Shown piece by piece: positions 11,739-21,087 of a DNA stretch of 64,000 nt. Origin of the DNA: Actinopolyspora saharensis. Its GTDB lineage: Bacteria; Actinomycetota; Actinomycetes; Mycobacteriales; Pseudonocardiaceae. Positions within the stretch are counted from its first letter, which is position 1. Each line of letters starts with the position of its first letter. Location: the NCBI RefSeq assembly GCF_900100925.1, contig NZ_FNKO01000002.1:434001-498000 (forward strand), given 5' to 3'. The translations under genes and the position numbers were made by a program. The notes under the pieces are model-generated. The model was not told where the DNA came from and did not search any database. It saw nothing but the letters and a program-made list of their open reading frames with translations.

Positions 11739-12521
11739 TCATTCGCCAGTGAACTCGGCCTTGCCCGGGCCGTTCTCGATGAACGAACGCATGCCGATCT
11801 TCTGGTCCTCGGTCGCGAACAGCGAGGTGAACAGGTGGGTCTCGATGCGCAGTCCGGTGTTCAGGTCCGTCTCGATCCCCTCGTCGACGGCCCGCTTGGC
11901 CGCGGCCAGGGCGTGTGCGGGCCCGTTGACGAACTGCTCCGCCCACCGGCGCGCGGTGGCGTAGACCTCCTCGGCGGGGACCACCTCGTCCACCATCCCC
12001 GAGGACAGCGCCTCGTCGGATTCCACGAAGCGACCGCTGAAGATCACGTCCTTGGCCTTGCTGGGACCGACCAGCCGCGCCAGCCGCTGCGTGCCGCCCG
12101 CACCGGGGATGACCCCGAGCAGGATCTCCGGCTGACCGACCTTGAGCCCCTCCGCGGCGACGCGGCGATCACAGGTCAGCGCCAGCTCGAAACCGCCGCC
12201 GAGCGCGTAACCGGTCAGGGCCGCCACCGTGGGTTTCGGGATCGCCGCCACCGCGCTCAACGCGTCCGAGAGGCCGCGACGCTCCTTGGTGGCCATCTCC
12301 GGAGCGGACTTCTCGGCCATCTCCTTGATGTCCGCCCCCGCGGCGAAGACCTTCTCCCCGCCGTAGACGATCACGGCCCGAACGTCGGAGCGCTCGGCCG
12401 CCTCCTCGGCCACGGCACGGATCTCCTGCTCGACCTGGCTGTTGAGCGCGTTCATCTTGGGACGATCCAGCCTGATCGTCCCGATGCCGCCGTCCACCTC
12501 GAGCCTGACGTACTCACCCAC
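11739..12521 (-). CDS. Enoyl-CoA hydratase/isomerase (crotonase family)
   Basis: Crotonase of 260 aa that hydrates trans-2-enoyl-CoA in fatty-acid beta-oxidation. The oxyanion-hole segments are AAGADIKEM (60-68) and GYALGGGFELALTCD (104-118). The two catalytic glutamates expected from the rat enzyme are present as E112 and E132 (PEILLGVIPGAGG). It begins with GTG after GAGGAGG, spaced 7 nt. Upstream is an ABC ATPase gene in the same direction (120 bp gap); downstream is the THUMP-like gene. Specific chain length cannot be read from the sequence. Confidence 0.93.
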   Translation of the reverse strand: MGEYVRLEVDGGIGTIRLDRPKMNALNSQVEQEIRAVAEEAAERSDVRAVIVYGGEKVFAAGADIKEMAEKSAPEMATKERRGLSDALSAVAAIPKPTVAALTGYALGGGFELALTCDRRVAAEGLKVGQPEILLGVIPGAGGTQRLARLVGPSKAKDVIFSGRFVESDEALSSGMVDEVVPAEEVYATARRWAEQFVNGPAHALAAAKRAVDEGIETDLNTGLRIETHLFTSLFATEDQKIGMRSFIENGPGKAEFTGE

Positions 12522-12641
12522 GGCGCAACCTCCTCGTCGAATCGTGAACGGTGCCGCAGACTACCCGCGCGGGAACGGCACCGGAAGCTGTGTCGTTGCT
12601 GCCCCGCCGTCGGCGCACGGCGCTGAGCGGACCACGCGGGG

Positions 12642-13430
12642 TCACCGCCTGCGCTGCGCGAAGTAGCGGTCGCCGTTGCGCCGCAGCTCGAGATCCTGGT
12701 CGAAGGTCTTGGACAGGTTGTCCTCGGTGAGCACGTCGTCGAGCAGTCCCTTGGCGACCACACCTCCCTCGCGCAGCAGCAAAGCGTGCGTGAAACCGGG
12801 GGGAATCTCCTCGACGTGATGGGTCACCAGGGTCATCGCGGGAGCGTCCGGGTCGAGGGCGAGCTTCGACAACCTGGCCACCAGGTCCTCGCGCCCACCG
12901 AGATCCAGCCCCGCGGCGGGCTCGTCCAGCAGCAGCATCTCGGGGTCGGTCATCAGCGCCCGCGCCAGCAGCACCCGCTTGCGCTCCCCCTCGGACAACG
13001 TCCCGAACGCGCGCCCCGAGAGCTCGGCCACGCCCATGGCCTCGAGCAGTTCCTCGGCCCGTTCGGTGTCCATGTCCTCGTATTCCTCGCGCCACCGGCC
13101 GACAACGGCGTAACCGGCGCTGACGACGGCGTCCCGCACGAGCTCGTCCTCCGGCATCCTGGCGGCCATGGCCGCCGAGCAGAAGCCGATGCGCGGACGC
13201 AGCTCGAAAACGTTGGTGCTGCCCAGCCGCTCACCGAGCACGTCGACCGTGCCGGTCGTCGGGTACAGCTCGGCACCGGCGAGCTTGAGCACGGTGGTCT
13301 TTCCCGCACCGTTCGGTCCGAGCACCACCCAGCGCTCGTCGAGCTCCACCGACCAGTTCACGTCGGTCACGAGCGCGCTCTCCGCCCGCCGGACACTGAC
13401 GCCATCCATTCGGATGACCAGGTCGTCCAC
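12642..13430 (-). CDS. ABC transporter ATP-binding protein without adjacent permease
   Basis: ABC ATPase of 262 aa. Walker A GPNGAGKTT (38-46), signature LSEGERKRV (145-153) and Walker B with catalytic Glu LLLDEP (166-171) are intact, and HHVEEIPPGFTHALLL carries the switch His. The GTG chosen follows a strong GGAGG at 5 nt spacing; an open upstream extension of 16 codons lacks such a site. No membrane permease or substrate-binding protein is nearby, so it may work with a distant permease or resemble the ModF/YlmA-type stand-alone ATPases. Substrate unknown. Confidence 0.88.
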   Translation of the reverse strand: MDDLVIRMDGVSVRRAESALVTDVNWSVELDERWVVLGPNGAGKTTVLKLAGAELYPTTGTVDVLGERLGSTNVFELRPRIGFCSAAMAARMPEDELVRDAVVSAGYAVVGRWREEYEDMDTERAEELLEAMGVAELSGRAFGTLSEGERKRVLLARALMTDPEMLLLDEPAAGLDLGGREDLVARLSKLALDPDAPAMTLVTHHVEEIPPGFTHALLLREGGVVAKGLLDDVLTEDNLSKTFDQDLELRRNGDRYFAQRRR

Positions 13431-13642
13431 GTCTACCTCCCAGTCACGACCGGCCGTGGTTCGCGTGCCGGTCGGCACGCGGTCGTATCCGCGTGGATCG
13501 TGGGATCACTCCGATCCACTTCCCTCATTCTCCCGGTAGCCCGGAACGGACGTGCGGCCGGGACCACGCCGCCGCGGCCACCATAGGACGATTCCGCGAT
13601 CGCACCACACCACCCGCCGCACGCGGGTAACATCCACTCCCC

Positions 13643-14803
13643 GTGCGTGCGTTGTGGAAACCGCTCCGCCGACCGTGGTGCGCGACGGCGTCGGCGGCAC
13701 TGCTCGTGCTGACCGCGCTCGAGCTCCTCCTGGGCAAGGGCCCCGGCGGGATCGCGCTGGCGGCCGCGGGAGCACTGCTCGGGGCGATCGCGCTGCCCGC
13801 CGCGATCAGAGCGGGCCTGCTGCTCGGGTCCTTCCTGTTCGGCCTGCGGGTGAGCAACATCGTGATCGGGGCGATGCGCCGAGTGACGAGCTTCCGGCTG
13901 GGCGGGGTGCTCGTGACCGTGCGCGCCCTGCCCGTCGTGCTCAGCGCCGACATCGGCCCCCGCAGGGAGCCGGTGGTGACGCGTTCCGTGCTCGCGGCGG
14001 CGACCTCGGCGCTGTCCGGGCTCCTCGTGGTCGGCGCGTGCCTGCTCGCCGCGGGATCCTCCTTCGGGCACGGTCTCGTCCTGGCCACGACGGCCTCGAT
14101 GGTCCACGCGCTGATCCCGCGCAGAGCTCCGCTGAACACCTCCACCGGGTGGCTGCTCTTCGGCCTCCCGCGGATGAGCGAGTCGCGCCGCCTGGAGTTC
14201 CGCGCGGGTGCCTACGCCGCCGAGGCGCACGCGCTGCTGCAGGACGGCGAGCTCGACGCCGCGGAGGCGGTCGTGGACGAACTCGCCGAGATCGCCCCGA
14301 ACGCGCGAACCACCGCCTCCTGCCGGGCGACCGTGCACCAGGCCCGCGGCGAGTTCGACAGAGCCACGATGCTGTTGCTGCACACGCTGTCCACGCACTC
14401 CCCGGAAGCGCGGGAGATGTCCTACCTGCTGGCCGGGCTCGCCGGGCTGGCGCTGTCCGCCGTGGAAGCGGGGCAGCTTCCTTCCGAGGACCTCCTGCCC
14501 ACTGCCGAGCAGGCGCTGCAGGACTCGGTCGGCCTCGGCTTCCCCCGCTTCGAGCTGAGCGGGACCTTCGGGTTGCTCGCGCTGATCAACGGCGAGACCG
14601 AGCGGGCGAAGCAGCTCGCCGAGCTCGGCGCGCGGAACGCCGCATCCGGAACCACCAGGGCGGACAACCTGGCCACGCTAGCCCGCGCGCACATGGCGCG
14701 AGGCGACAACGTGAGCGCCCGCGCGGCGCTCGCCGAAGCGGAGGGGATCGCGGCGTGGTGGCCCCGGGTGTGCTCCACCCGCGAGCGACTGACGATCTGT
14801 TGA
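13643..14803 (+). CDS. Membrane-anchored TPR-like protein of unknown function
   Basis: Protein of 386 aa. The N-terminal half has hydrophobic segments (about residues 15-31, 36-70 and 118-150). The soluble C-terminal half (about 190-380) is made of helix pairs with TPR character: YAAEAHALLQDGELDAAEAV, RATVHQARGEFDRATMLLL, LALINGETERAKQLAELG. This suggests a scaffold, perhaps for a membrane-bound complex. It starts with GTG; a TAACAT hexamer lies 9 nt upstream, so the mRNA may be leaderless. Divergent from the ABC ATPase gene and convergent with glgP. No named family recognised. Confidence 0.72.
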   Translation: MRALWKPLRRPWCATASAALLVLTALELLLGKGPGGIALAAAGALLGAIALPAAIRAGLLLGSFLFGLRVSNIVIGAMRRVTSFRLGGVLVTVRALPVVLSADIGPRREPVVTRSVLAAATSALSGLLVVGACLLAAGSSFGHGLVLATTASMVHALIPRRAPLNTSTGWLLFGLPRMSESRRLEFRAGAYAAEAHALLQDGELDAAEAVVDELAEIAPNARTTASCRATVHQARGEFDRATMLLLHTLSTHSPEAREMSYLLAGLAGLALSAVEAGQLPSEDLLPTAEQALQDSVGLGFPRFELSGTFGLLALINGETERAKQLAELGARNAASGTTRADNLATLARAHMARGDNVSARAALAEAEGIAAWWPRVCSTRERLTIC

Positions 14804-15133
14804 GGGGCGGTCGGTGGGTCCGGCTGCTCGGGTGGTTGCGTGGCGGCGCCGACTGCGTGGGTGGGTGTTTCGGCGCCCGCGGCGCCGAAGAATCCACCTG
14901 CCCCCCGGACCCTTAGACCGCTCGGACAGGAACTCCCGACAGAGGGGACACCGTCCAGCCCAGGCGCTTACGAGCCTGCGCAGCCCGACCGACCGCGGGT
15001 TCTCTCGGGGTGCTCTCGCGAGGAAGGCCCGACGTTGTGTAGTGCCCTACCCGATGTCGGGCCTCCCGGAGCGAGAGCCCGCGAGAGGTTCCGCCAAGTG
15101 ACCCGACAAGCAACCGGCACCGCCGACCACCCT
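14804..15133. other. Convergent gap with repeat copy C
   Basis: Non-coding interval between the converging TPR gene and glgP. The half nearest glgP is repeat copy C. The remainder is GC-rich with no recognisable signal. Confidence 0.6.
14964..15094 (-). repeat. Dispersed hairpin repeat, copy C
   Basis: Central stem GCCCGAC / GTCGGGC encloses GTAG-tgcc-CTAC, with internal loops GTTGT and CCGAT. The outer arms CTCTCG / CGAGAG match copy A. The left flank CGCTTACGAGCCTG is shared with A and B. The element ends 40 nt from the glgP stop codon, in the same polarity relative to the gene as the other copies. Confidence 0.82.
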
Positions 15134-17686
15134 TCACCCAGCGAGGACGACCTTGCCGAGCTCGGCGGGGCTGGACAGCAGCCGGTGCTGCGGCAGCACG
15201 CGAACGGTGTAGCCGGCGGGGCCGGTGTGCGGCAGCGTCACCGTGGCCTGGTACCCGCCGTCGGCGACGCAGCTCATCGACGTGGTGACGAAGTCGCGCA
15301 GCTCGTCCGAATCGTCCACCCTGCCGACGACGACCTCCACCTCCACGTCGGAGTCGTCCAGCCCGGCCAGCTCCACCAGGGCGCGCACGGTGACCTTGCC
15401 GCCCAGCAGCGGGGTCGAACCGTCCTCGACGGACATGTACGTGTCGGTTATCCGCACCTCGCTCCACGCCTGCTCGAGCCGTTCCCTGTAGGCGGCTATC
15501 TCCTTGGCGCCCCGGTACCGGTCCGCCGCGGCGGCCTGCACGGAGCGGATCGCAGGCGAGTAGAAGTTGTCGACGTACTCGCGCACCATCCTGGAGGACT
15601 GCACCCGCGGCCCCAGGGTCGCCAGGGTGTGCCGCACCATCGACATCCACCGCCCGGGAACGCCTTCGCTGTTGCGCTCGTAGAACATCGGCGCCACGTG
15701 CTCGCCGATCAGTTCGTAGAGCGCGCCCGCTTCGAGGTCGTCCCTGCGCTCCGGATCGCTCACCCCGTTCGCGTTGGGGATCGCCCACCCGTTGTGGCCG
15801 TCGTACATCTCGTCCCACCAGCCGTCCCGGACCGACAGGTTCAGCCCGCCGTTGAGCGCGGACTTCATGCCCGAGGTTCCGCAGGCCTCCAGCGGACGCA
15901 CCGGGTTGTTCAACCAGACGTCGCAGCCGGCGTAGAGGTAGCGGGCCAGCGACATGTCGTAGTCGGGCAGGAAGACGATGCGGTGGCGCACCTCGGGGTC
16001 GTCGGCGAAGCGCGCGATGCGCTGGATCATCGCCTTGCCGCCCTCGTCGGCGGGGTGCGACTTGCCCGCCACCACCACCTGCACCGGGTGGTCCGGGTCG
16101 AGCAGCAGGGCCCGCAGCCGCTCCGGGTCGCGCAGCATCAGCGTCAACCGCTTGTAGGTCGGCACCCTCCGCGCGAAACCGATCGTGAGCACGTCCGGGT
16201 CGAACACCGAGTCGCACCAGCCCAGCTCCAGGTCCGACGCCCCGCGCTGCAGCCAGGCGTGCCGCAGCCTGCGCCGCACCTCCTCGACGAGCCGCTGCCG
16301 CAGCGAGCTGCGCAGCTCCCACAGCAGCGAGTCGCTGACGGGTTCGATGCCGCGCAGCCCGGCTCCCTGGTCCATCTCGGACTCGCCGAGCAGCTTGCCG
16401 AGCTCCCGCGCCGACCAGGTGGGCCCGTGGACCCCGTTGGTGACCGAGGAGATGGGGATCTCCGCGGTGTCGAAGCCGGGCCACAGTCCGCTGAACATCT
16501 TGCGACTGACGTCGCCGTGCAGCTCGGAGACACCGTTGGCCCGTTGCGCCAGCCGCAGCCCCATGTTGGCCATGTTGAAGGTGCCCGGCTTGTTCTCCAC
16601 GCCGAGATCCAGGATCTTGTCGGTCGGCACCCCGGGCAGCAGGGACTGCTCGGAGCCGTCGCCGAAGTAGTGCCGGACCAGGTGCGTGGGGAAGCGGTCC
16701 AGCCCGGCGGGAACCGGGGTGTGGGTGGTGAACACGGTACCCGCCCGCACGGCCGCCACGGCCTCGTCGAACTGCAGTCCCGGCCCGGACAGCAGCTCGC
16801 GGATGCGTTCCAGCCCCAGGAACCCCGCGTGTCCCTCGTTCATGTGGAACACCTCGGGGGAGGCCATCCCGGTCAGCTCGCAGTAGGCCCGGACGGCCCG
16901 CACCCCACCGATGCCGGCGAGGATCTCCTGCCTGATGCGGTGGCTGGAGTCCCCACCGTAGAGCCGGTCGGTCACCCCGCGCAGATCCTCGTCGTTGTCC
17001 TCGAGGTCACTGTCCATCAGCAGCAGCGGAACCCGGCCGACCTGCGCCTTCCAGATCCTCGCCCGCAGGGTCCTCCCCTCGGGCATCGCGACGTGGACCA
17101 GCACCGGATCCCCCGAGGGGCGGGTCACCAGTTCCAGCGGCAGTCCGCGCGGATCGAGCACCGGGTACTGCTCCACCTGCCACCCCTCGGCGGACAGCGA
17201 CTGGCGGAAGTAGCCCGAGCGGTAGAACAGCCCCACGCCCACCAGCGGGACACCGAGATCGGAGGCCGACTTGAGGTGGTCCCCCGCCAGCACTCCCAGC
17301 CCGCCCGAGTAGTTGGGCAGCGCCTCGGTCAGCCCGAACTCCATGGAGAAGTAGGCGATCGAGGCGGGCAGCGGGGTTCCCTCGTCGCGACGCTGCTGGT
17401 ACCAGCGCGGAACCGTGAGGTAGCGGCGCAGGTCGTCGTCGACGGCCCTGGTCCGCGCCAGGAAGTCCTCGTCCGCGGCGAGACGGTCCAAGCGCTCCGC
17501 GGGCACCTCGGCCAGCAGGCGCAGCGGGTCCCCGCCCACCTCCGACCACACGTCCGGCGCGACGGAGGCGAACAGGTCCTGCGTCGGCGGGTGCCAGCTC
17601 CAGCGCAGGTTTATGGCCAAGCGGCCGAGCGCTTGCAACGAATCGGGCAGGTGCGCGCTGACGGTGAAGCGACGGACGGCTCTCAC
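15134..17686 (-). CDS. glgP: Alpha-glucan (glycogen/maltodextrin) phosphorylase
   Basis: Phosphorylase of 850 aa that releases glucose-1-phosphate from alpha-1,4-glucans using pyridoxal phosphate. The short-type actinobacterial GlgP features are present: the N-terminal LAINLRWSWHPPTQDLF, NYSGGLGVLAGDHLKSASDLG, HMNEGHAGFLGLERI, FARRVPTYKR and the PLP-lysine segment EACGTSGMKSALNGG. The frame is open a further 86 codons upstream, but the GTG used gives the standard start VRRFTVSAHLP and lies 8 nt after a TACCCT -10 box. The same gene sits near this chromosomal block in Mycobacterium tuberculosis (Rv1328). Divergent from a metallopeptidase gene. Confidence 0.95.
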   Translation of the reverse strand: MRAVRRFTVSAHLPDSLQALGRLAINLRWSWHPPTQDLFASVAPDVWSEVGGDPLRLLAEVPAERLDRLAADEDFLARTRAVDDDLRRYLTVPRWYQQRRDEGTPLPASIAYFSMEFGLTEALPNYSGGLGVLAGDHLKSASDLGVPLVGVGLFYRSGYFRQSLSAEGWQVEQYPVLDPRGLPLELVTRPSGDPVLVHVAMPEGRTLRARIWKAQVGRVPLLLMDSDLEDNDEDLRGVTDRLYGGDSSHRIRQEILAGIGGVRAVRAYCELTGMASPEVFHMNEGHAGFLGLERIRELLSGPGLQFDEAVAAVRAGTVFTTHTPVPAGLDRFPTHLVRHYFGDGSEQSLLPGVPTDKILDLGVENKPGTFNMANMGLRLAQRANGVSELHGDVSRKMFSGLWPGFDTAEIPISSVTNGVHGPTWSARELGKLLGESEMDQGAGLRGIEPVSDSLLWELRSSLRQRLVEEVRRRLRHAWLQRGASDLELGWCDSVFDPDVLTIGFARRVPTYKRLTLMLRDPERLRALLLDPDHPVQVVVAGKSHPADEGGKAMIQRIARFADDPEVRHRIVFLPDYDMSLARYLYAGCDVWLNNPVRPLEACGTSGMKSALNGGLNLSVRDGWWDEMYDGHNGWAIPNANGVSDPERRDDLEAGALYELIGEHVAPMFYERNSEGVPGRWMSMVRHTLATLGPRVQSSRMVREYVDNFYSPAIRSVQAAAADRYRGAKEIAAYRERLEQAWSEVRITDTYMSVEDGSTPLLGGKVTVRALVELAGLDDSDVEVEVVVGRVDDSDELRDFVTTSMSCVADGGYQATVTLPHTGPAGYTVRVLPQHRLLSSPAELGKVVLAG

Positions 17687-17694
17687 GACGGGTG

Positions 17695-17700
17695 AGGGTA
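17695..17700 (-). promoter_or_regulatory. -10 box for a near-leaderless glgP mRNA
   Basis: TACCCT on the minus strand ends 8 nt before the GTG, which has no purine-rich ribosome site. This supports that start over upstream alternatives. Confidence 0.5.
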
Positions 17701-17759
17701 TCTCGCCCCGAACGAGTTCCGCACAGCCCACGAGAACGACGACGTGCGAACCTGGTGCG

Positions 17760-19079
17760 GTGGACCCGCCGCGGAGGATACCGGCCCTGCTTCTCGGGCT
17801 GCTGCTGCTCGTGACCGCTGCGGGGTGTTCCGTCCGAGGGCATCCCGTGGTAGGAGACTCGGTGGTGCGGGACGGTGTGGACCCGTCCTTCGTGTTCGGG
17901 ACGGACTCCTCCCCGATCGACGAGCTGGCCGCCACGGTCGTCACCGACGCGCAGGACTACTGGAGTCGGACGCTGCCACGCGCGTTCGGGCAGCCCTGGC
18001 ACGACCTCGACGGCGGCTTCTTCTCCGTGGACACCACCGACACCGGGGCCGAGCCACCTCCCTGCACCGCCGAGGTGAGCGAGCTCGCCGGGAACGCGTA
18101 CTACTGCGCCACCGTGGACGCGATCGCCTGGGACCGCGCCGCGCTCCTGCCGGTGCTGCGCACGAACTACGGCCGCTCGGCCGTGGTCGTCGTGCTCGCC
18201 CACGAGATGGGGCACGCGGTGGCGAACCGCCTCCGGTCCGCGCGAGCACCCGTCCCGGAGAGGTCCCCGGTGATCGCCGAGGCCACGGCGGACTGCTTCG
18301 CCGGGGCCTACGTCCACCGAGTGGTCGCAGGCGAGTCCGCACGGCTCGGGATGAGCACAGCGCAGCTCGACGACGCGCTGCACGCGCTGATCAACTTCTC
18401 CGATCCGGTCGGCGGCGGAGTCACCGACGAGCACGGAACGGCCTACGACAGGGCGAGCGCCTTCCAGGACGGCTACACCGGCGGCCCCACGGCGTGCGCC
18501 GGGATGACCGCGACCGACAGGGACCTCAGCGGCGACTGGGCCGGCGACGAGCAGCGCGCGGGCGATCGCGGGGTCCCGGAGCTGCTGCACGAACGGGTCC
18601 CGGCCATCAGGGAGCGCTTCCGCGAGCTCGCCGTCCACAACGGATGGGACTGGACGGTCCCCGCCGTGCGTCCGGCGCGGGACTCGGACACCTCCGGGTG
18701 CGCCACCGAAGCGGCGGTGTACGAGTGCCGCGGTGACCTCCTCGTCGACCGCTCCGCCCTGGACCGGATGACCTACGAGCTCGGGGACCGGGCCGCCGAG
18801 ATCCCGGTGGTGGCAGCTCTCGCCACGAACGCGCTCCGGCGAGCGGGCGGGATCACCGACGCCCGGAGGCTCGAGCGCGCCGCCTCCTGCCTCAGCGGCG
18901 CGCACACCGCTGAGGAGGTGCGCGGATCGGGCAACGGTTCGGCGGCCGACCTCGACGAGGCCGTCCGCTCCGTGCTCGCGGGCAATTCCCTGTTCGCCGG
19001 CCGGACCCTCAGCGGGTTCGAAGCACTGCGCGCTTTCCGGACTGGGGTGCGCGACGGTGCACGAGCGTGTCCGCGCTGA
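17760..19079 (+). CDS. Putative neutral zinc metallopeptidase, lipoprotein (first of two)
   Basis: Secreted lipoprotein of 439 aa. The signal peptide ends in the lipobox LVTAAGC with lipidated Cys23. The domain is of the neutral zinc metallopeptidase type (Pfam Zn_peptidase). The zinc motif is HEMGH (148-152), and the third ligand region is EATADCFAG (174-182), the characteristic E-x-x-ADCF-x-G of this family. Paired cysteines flank the domain (PPCTAE, YYCAT). The GTG start gives an 8-residue basic leader before the hydrophobic core. A paralogue lies 304 bp downstream. Function in cell-wall or protein turnover is only inferred. Confidence 0.85.
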   Translation: MDPPRRIPALLLGLLLLVTAAGCSVRGHPVVGDSVVRDGVDPSFVFGTDSSPIDELAATVVTDAQDYWSRTLPRAFGQPWHDLDGGFFSVDTTDTGAEPPPCTAEVSELAGNAYYCATVDAIAWDRAALLPVLRTNYGRSAVVVVLAHEMGHAVANRLRSARAPVPERSPVIAEATADCFAGAYVHRVVAGESARLGMSTAQLDDALHALINFSDPVGGGVTDEHGTAYDRASAFQDGYTGGPTACAGMTATDRDLSGDWAGDEQRAGDRGVPELLHERVPAIRERFRELAVHNGWDWTVPAVRPARDSDTSGCATEAAVYECRGDLLVDRSALDRMTYELGDRAAEIPVVAALATNALRRAGGITDARRLERAASCLSGAHTAEEVRGSGNGSAADLDEAVRSVLAGNSLFAGRTLSGFEALRAFRTGVRDGARACPR

Positions 19080-19383
19080 AGACCCGGTGCTGAGATCCCG
19101 ACGGCGCCCCTGCGCGGCACCACCCGCTCGGCCGGATCGGCTGCCCGCGCGTGACGTCCCGGCGGCGTCGCAGGACACATCGGACGAGCATCCGGATCGG
19201 GTCCACAACGGAGCGAACGGGTCACGTTCGTTAGGCTTCGCCGGGGAGCCGCACGGCAGCAGTGCGCCCGGCAGCCAGGTGCGCGGCCGACCGTGCGAAC
19301 CGTCTCCGACGAGAATCCCAGTTCTCCCCCGGACGACGGGGTGGATGAGTACGACCGCACGACTTCCAGGACGGGGCGCGTCA
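19080..19383 (+). other. Gap between the two metallopeptidase genes, with candidate promoter
   Basis: Non-coding spacer. TAGGCT at 19232-19237, the same -10 sequence seen before several genes here, would start a transcript near 19244 with a leader of about 100-140 nt. The second peptidase gene therefore probably has its own promoter. Nothing else recognised. Confidence 0.4.
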
Positions 19384-20844
19384 GTGGCACGAAGCTCGAC
19401 AACACGACGACTGATCGCCGCGTCGTCCGCGGCGCTGGCGCTCTGCCTCGGAGTGACCGGCTGCTCCAGGACGATCAACGGAACCCCCACCACGAACAGC
19501 AGCACCTCCGCGGACACCGTGGCCGGGCTTCCCGCCAGCGACGGCCCCAGCGGTCTCAAACCGGCCGCGCAGGACGCCGATCTCCCCGTGGAGGGCGGAA
19601 CGAGCGGGAAGACGGACACGCTGGCCACCAACGCGGTCGCCGACGTCCAGCAGTACTGGCGGAGCGCCTACCCGGAGACCTTCGGGGACGGGAAGTTCCG
19701 ACCGATCGAGCGGCTGGTCTCCTACGACTCCACCAGCGGAGGCAGGCGCGTCTGCGGACAGGACACCGCCGGTCTCGCGAACGCCTTCTACTGCCCCGCC
19801 GAGGACACCATCGCCTGGGACAGGGGCGAGCTGCTGCCCGGGCTGCGGAACACCTTCGGCGCGATGGCCCCGGTCACCGTGCTGGCCCACGAGTTCGGGC
19901 ACGCCGTGCAGCACCGGGCCGGCCTCGTCGACGAGCGGACCCCGACGCTGGTCTCCGAGCAGCAGGCGGACTGCTTCACCGGGGCGTTCTTCCGGCACGC
20001 CGCGGAAGGCTCCGCCGAGCACATCCGCGTATCCACCGGAAGCGGGCTGAACAAGGTCCTGGGGGTGCTCGGCTACATCAGGGACGAGCCGGGCAGAACC
20101 GGCTTCTCCGATGCCCGGGCCCACGGGAGCGCCTTCGACCGCGTCTCGGCGTTCCAGTACGGCTTCAGCGACGGTCCGAAGCGCTGCGCCGAGATGACCG
20201 AGGAGTCCGTGACCGAGCGGACCACCCAGTTCCGGTTCTGGAAGCAGGCCCAGGAAACCGACCTGCCGGTCGACGAGCAGAGCATCGCTCAGGTCGAGCG
20301 GAGTCTGCGCGAGGTCTTCGGCGACACCGGGGTGGTGCCTCCGGAGCTCACCACCGAGCAGCGACCCTGTCACGACGAGAAGAGCACGGAACCTGCGTCC
20401 TACTGCGCGACGAGCAACACGATCTCGCTGAACCTGTCCGCGCTGCGCGACATCGCCGCTCCCCCCGACAGCGGGGACCGGGGTACCGGCTACGGGGACT
20501 TCGCCGCCTACGCGCAGCTCGCCTCGCGGTACGCGCTGGCCGTGCAGGAGGCCGCAGGCCTGGAAGTCACCGGGGACGCCGCCGGGCTGCGCACCGCCTG
20601 CCTGGTCGGCGCGTGGAGCGGGCTGATCGTGGAGGACCCGATCGGCAGGCGGAACCCGGTGGGCCGGCTGCGGATCGCACCGGGGGACCTCGACGAGGGA
20701 ATCGCCTCCCTGCTCAGCGACGACGGCCTCATCGCCGCGGACGCGAGAGGCGAGCAGGTACCGGCGGGATTCGCGCGAGTGGAGGCGTTCCGCATCGGGT
20801 TTCAGCAGGGGATGACCCCCTGCTCCTCCGAATACGACGCTTGA
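19384..20844 (+). CDS. Putative neutral zinc metallopeptidase, lipoprotein (second of two)
   Basis: Paralogue of the preceding gene, 486 aa, with lipobox LGVTGC (Cys27). It has zinc motif HEFGH (169-173), EQQADCFTG as the third-ligand segment, and the shared elements YWRSAYPETFG, FYCPAEDTIAWDRGELLP and DRVSAFQYGFSDG. The spacer after the Cys is Ser/Thr-rich, typical of an envelope tether. Start is uncertain: an in-frame ATG 39 nt upstream would add MSTTARLPGRGAS, while the GTG chosen gives a compact signal peptide. Both paralogues keep the catalytic residues, so neither looks degenerate. Confidence 0.84.
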   Translation: MARSSTTRRLIAASSAALALCLGVTGCSRTINGTPTTNSSTSADTVAGLPASDGPSGLKPAAQDADLPVEGGTSGKTDTLATNAVADVQQYWRSAYPETFGDGKFRPIERLVSYDSTSGGRRVCGQDTAGLANAFYCPAEDTIAWDRGELLPGLRNTFGAMAPVTVLAHEFGHAVQHRAGLVDERTPTLVSEQQADCFTGAFFRHAAEGSAEHIRVSTGSGLNKVLGVLGYIRDEPGRTGFSDARAHGSAFDRVSAFQYGFSDGPKRCAEMTEESVTERTTQFRFWKQAQETDLPVDEQSIAQVERSLREVFGDTGVVPPELTTEQRPCHDEKSTEPASYCATSNTISLNLSALRDIAAPPDSGDRGTGYGDFAAYAQLASRYALAVQEAAGLEVTGDAAGLRTACLVGAWSGLIVEDPIGRRNPVGRLRIAPGDLDEGIASLLSDDGLIAADARGEQVPAGFARVEAFRIGFQQGMTPCSSEYDA

Positions 20845-20933
20845 GGGGCCGGCCCGTTCGGTTCGCGCGGTGAATCGTGCGAACCGCTCGGCACCCGCCC
20901 GTTCGGCGCCTCGCCCGCGGCGGTGCCGACTGG

Positions 20934-20986
20934 TCGGGCGGTCACGAGCGCCGGATCGTCACGTGGATCGGGCGGTCACGAGCGCC
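20934..20986. repeat. 19-bp direct repeat, period 34 bp
   Basis: TCGGGCGGTCACGAGCGCC occurs twice exactly (20934-20952 and 20968-20986) in the convergent gap after the metallopeptidase gene. A 34-bp period is close to three helical turns, so both units would face the same side of the DNA. Confidence 0.7.
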
Positions 20987-21043
20987 CTGGCCGCTCGGAA
21001 GCGGAGATCTCGAAAGCGCCGGGCCGCGATGCCGGTGGACGGC

Positions 21044-21079
21044 GTGGTGCTTCGGCGGCACCCGCGCCGGAAGCACCAC
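21044..21079. terminator. Strong hairpin in a convergent gap
   Basis: GTGGTGCTTC pairs perfectly with GAAGCACCAC, and an inner GGCG / CGCC pair extends the stem past one bulged base. Lying between converging genes, it could terminate both. Confidence 0.55.
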
Positions 21080-21087
21080 GGCCGATC

